Below, in pieces: positions 5,165 through 6,328 of a stretch of DNA of 6,328 nt. Source of the stretch: an uncultured Collinsella sp. (lineage in GTDB: Bacteria; Actinomycetota; Coriobacteriia; Coriobacteriales; Coriobacteriaceae); NCBI GenBank assembly GCA_902496375.1, contig CABVAS010000094.1, positions 1 to 6,328 on the forward strand, given 5' to 3'. The notes below the pieces were generated by a model. The model worked only from the letters and a program-made list of their open reading frames with translations, did not search any database and was not told the DNA's origin. Made by a program: the position numbers and the translations under genes. Within the stretch, counting starts at the first letter, position 1. The number at the start of each line of letters is the position of its first letter.

Positions 5165-6067
5165 CTATGCTTTCGTGTTGGCGCGCGACAGGTCGCGATG
5201 GGAAATGCTCACGTGATACTGGGCGCCTTCCAAATAACGTGCCGTGGCCTCGGCGATGGCAACGCTGCGGTGCTGGCCGCCCGTGCAACCGATGGCAATG
5301 GAAAGCTGCGGCTTGCCCTCCGCGATATAGCCGGGCATGACCGTATCGAGTAGCTGCGTCCAGGCCTTCCAAAACTCCTGGGTCTTGGGATGGTCCAGAA
5401 CAAAGTCGGAGACTTTCTTATCGAGACCGGTCATCGTGCGCATCTCGGGATCGTAGAACGGATTGGGCAGGAAGCGGACGTCGATTATAATGTCCGCCTC
5501 GACGGGCATGCCGTGCTTAAAGCCAAACGAGAACACGTGGACGTCCATGAGCTGCTGGTCGGACAGCTCGGAAAATGCCATACGCAGCTTGTTGCGCAGC
5601 GCAGAGGTGCGCAGACGGCTCGTGTCGATAATCATATCGGCTCGGTCGCGCACGCCCTGAAGCTGAAGGCGCTCGCGCTGAATGGCATCGGCCGTAGTCT
5701 CCCCCGGCTTGGCAATGGGATGACGGCGGCGATTTTCGCTGTAGCGACGAATCAGTACCTCGTCAGAAGCCTCCAGGAACACGATGTCGCAGCTCATCTC
5801 GCGCTCTTCGAGCGCGGCGACCGCATCGAGCAGCTCATCGAACAAGCCCTGGCTACGCAAATCGCAGGTGACGGCGAGATGCCTGCCCACGCCCGTATTA
5901 ATGCCGACGAGCTCGGCAAGCTGGGCGATCAGACGCGGAGGCAGGTTATCGATGCAAAAATAGCCCATGTCCTCGAACACGTGCATGGCCTGCGTGCGGC
6001 CCGATCCGGACATTCCGGTGATGATGACGATATCGGGGATGCGCTCCGAGCGCTCCGCCGCATCCAT
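5165..6067 (-). CDS. rapZ: RapZ/YvcJ family nucleotide-binding adapter protein
   Basis: A nucleotide-binding protein family: in Escherichia coli RapZ delivers the small RNA GlmZ to RNase E and senses glucosamine-6-phosphate; in Gram-positives YvcJ is an NTPase with a less clear role. This 300-residue protein has an N-terminal P-loop GMSGSGRT (18-25) with Arg24 where Lys is usual, DNLPP (40-44) and FLEASDEVLIRRY (97-109). The C-terminal domain shows DVRFLPNP (196-203) and GCTGGQHRSV (260-269), the family hallmark. The start at 6067 is favoured because AAAGGGAG lies 5 nt upstream and the 12 residues before the first strand match homologues. ATG 6085, with GGGAGG 6 nt upstream, would give 306 residues and is a real alternative. 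ATG 6121 lies in the terminator stem and is rejected. The stop is 6 nt before whiA. The usual neighbour yvcK is not between them. Confidence 0.96.
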   Translation of the reverse strand: MDAAERSERIPDIVIITGMSGSGRTQAMHVFEDMGYFCIDNLPPRLIAQLAELVGINTGVGRHLAVTCDLRSQGLFDELLDAVAALEEREMSCDIVFLEASDEVLIRRYSENRRRHPIAKPGETTADAIQRERLQLQGVRDRADMIIDTSRLRTSALRNKLRMAFSELSDQQLMDVHVFSFGFKHGMPVEADIIIDVRFLPNPFYDPEMRTMTGLDKKVSDFVLDHPKTQEFWKAWTQLLDTVMPGYIAEGKPQLSIAIGCTGGQHRSVAIAEATARYLEGAQYHVSISHRDLSRANTKA

Positions 6068-6072
6068 GGCAT

Positions 6073-6097
6073 CTCCCTTTTGCATGTGCTGCCTCCC
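6073..6097 (-). promoter_or_regulatory. Two tandem ribosome sites for alternative rapZ starts
   Basis: GGGAGG (6097-6092) sits 6 nt before ATG 6085, and AAAGGGAG (6080-6073) sits 5 nt before ATG 6067. The two ATGs are in frame, so the protein would be 306 or 300 residues (an extra MQKGDA). Both sites are good; the shorter form fits homologue length slightly better. Confidence 0.6.
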
Positions 6098-6135
6098 GAA
6101 AACAAGCGCGGGACCCAGCAACCCGGATCCCGCGC
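6098..6135 (-). terminator. Intrinsic terminator between nanE and rapZ
   Basis: On the minus strand GCGCGGGATCC (6135-6125), an 8-nt loop and GGGTCCCGCGC (6116-6106) form an 11-bp stem (8 perfect GC-rich pairs, then A-T/G-C pairs with one U-G wobble). It is followed by TTGTTTTC. It begins about 51 nt after the nanE stop and ends only about 12 nt before the upstream rapZ start candidate. It ends the nanE transcript; a promoter upstream of it would make it an attenuator for rapZ. Confidence 0.85.
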
Positions 6136-6153
6136 GGTCAATTGCCTTTATTG

Positions 6154-6159
6154 AGTATA
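6154..6159 (-). promoter_or_regulatory. Possible -10 box between nanE and the terminator
   Basis: TATACT on the minus strand matches 5 of 6 positions of a -10 consensus, in a short AT-rich patch after nanE. No recognisable -35 box lies 16-19 bp upstream, so support is partial. If real, transcription would start near 6147 and cross the 6098-6135 hairpin before rapZ. Confidence 0.25.
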
Positions 6160-6186
6160 CCGCCCCGAGCGGATACGAGGCCTGTC

Positions 6187-6328
6187 TTACGCCTCAAGCG
6201 CAGCCTTGAACCAACTTGTAATACTCGTGGGGTGCGTGATGGCGGTGCCGACGACAACGGCCCAGGCGCCAGCATCGATCGCGGCGCGAGCCTCCTCGGG
6301 CGTATGCACGCGACCCTCGCAAATGATG
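6187..6328 (-). CDS. nanE: N-acetylmannosamine-6-phosphate 2-epimerase, C-terminal 46 residues (runs off right edge)
   Basis: NanE converts N-acetylmannosamine-6-phosphate to N-acetylglucosamine-6-phosphate in sialic acid/amino-sugar catabolism, in the cytosol. Only the end of the TIM barrel is visible: residues beginning IICEGRVHTPEEA, then GAWAVVVGTAITHP and SWFKAALEA before TAA. The EGR-x-x-TPE segment and GAWAVxVGxAITxP phosphate-binding strand-loop are characteristic of NanE. The catalytic Lys and Glu lie outside the window, so intactness cannot be judged. The gene enters from the right edge and is followed by a terminator, so it is probably the last gene of an upstream amino-sugar operon rather than part of the rapZ operon. 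Confidence 0.85.
   Translation of the reverse strand, partial: IICEGRVHTPEEARAAIDAGAWAVVVGTAITHPTSITSWFKAALEA

Noticed and set aside
6068..6121. Upstream in-frame ATG at 6121 as the rapZ start
   Set aside because: It lies within the loop and stem of the intrinsic terminator and has no ribosome site; ATGs at 6085 and 6067 both have good ones.
4712..6154. Plus-strand open frames of 213 and 254 codons opposite whiA and rapZ
   Set aside because: They are in register with the sense genes, show no domain, and run into the sense genes' own start regions.

Overview
The window is a block of housekeeping genes, all on the minus strand, so transcription runs from high to low coordinates. In transcription order it holds: the tail of nanE (amino-sugar epimerase), rapZ (nucleotide-binding adapter), whiA (DNA-binding regulator), gap, pgk, tpiA, and the first ~304 codons of gpmI, which runs off the left edge. 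Coding DNA is fairly GC-rich. The combination of whiA directly upstream of gap-pgk-tpi and a RapZ P-loop ending in Gly-Arg-Thr suggests an actinobacterial lineage. The gap-pgk-tpiA-gpmI order and several protein details look more Firmicutes-like, so my best guess is a member of the Coriobacteriia (Collinsella-like). That placement is inference from sequence, not a database result.

Right part (4229-6328): nanE ends at 6187 and is followed by a strong intrinsic terminator (6098-6135) that sits just upstream of rapZ. rapZ and whiA are separated by only 6 nt and are almost certainly co-transcribed and translationally coupled. No yvcK/cofD-like gene lies between them, although one is commonly found there in relatives.

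Middle (4036-4228): a strikingly AT-rich 193-bp control region upstream of gap. It carries a good sigma-70-type promoter, a possible second weaker promoter, a perfect 14-bp palindrome of the LacI-family-operator type, and an imperfect dyad overlapping the -35 box. It is the richest regulatory segment in the window.

Left part (1-4035): four consecutive lower-glycolysis enzymes convert dihydroxyacetone phosphate/glyceraldehyde-3-phosphate to 2-phosphoglycerate. gap is followed by a terminator-like hairpin (2926-2972) and then a second small hairpin in the pgk leader, so gap can be expressed at a different level from pgk-tpiA-gpmI. pgk and tpiA overlap by 8 nt, and tpiA and gpmI are 5 nt apart, which indicates tight coupling. 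None of the four glycolytic genes contains a TTA, CTA or TCA sense codon, consistent with high expression. This also explains the long open frames on the opposite strand, which are not genes.

I found no mobile element, CRISPR array, tRNA or rRNA. I saw no convincing novel system; the points worth checking are regulatory.
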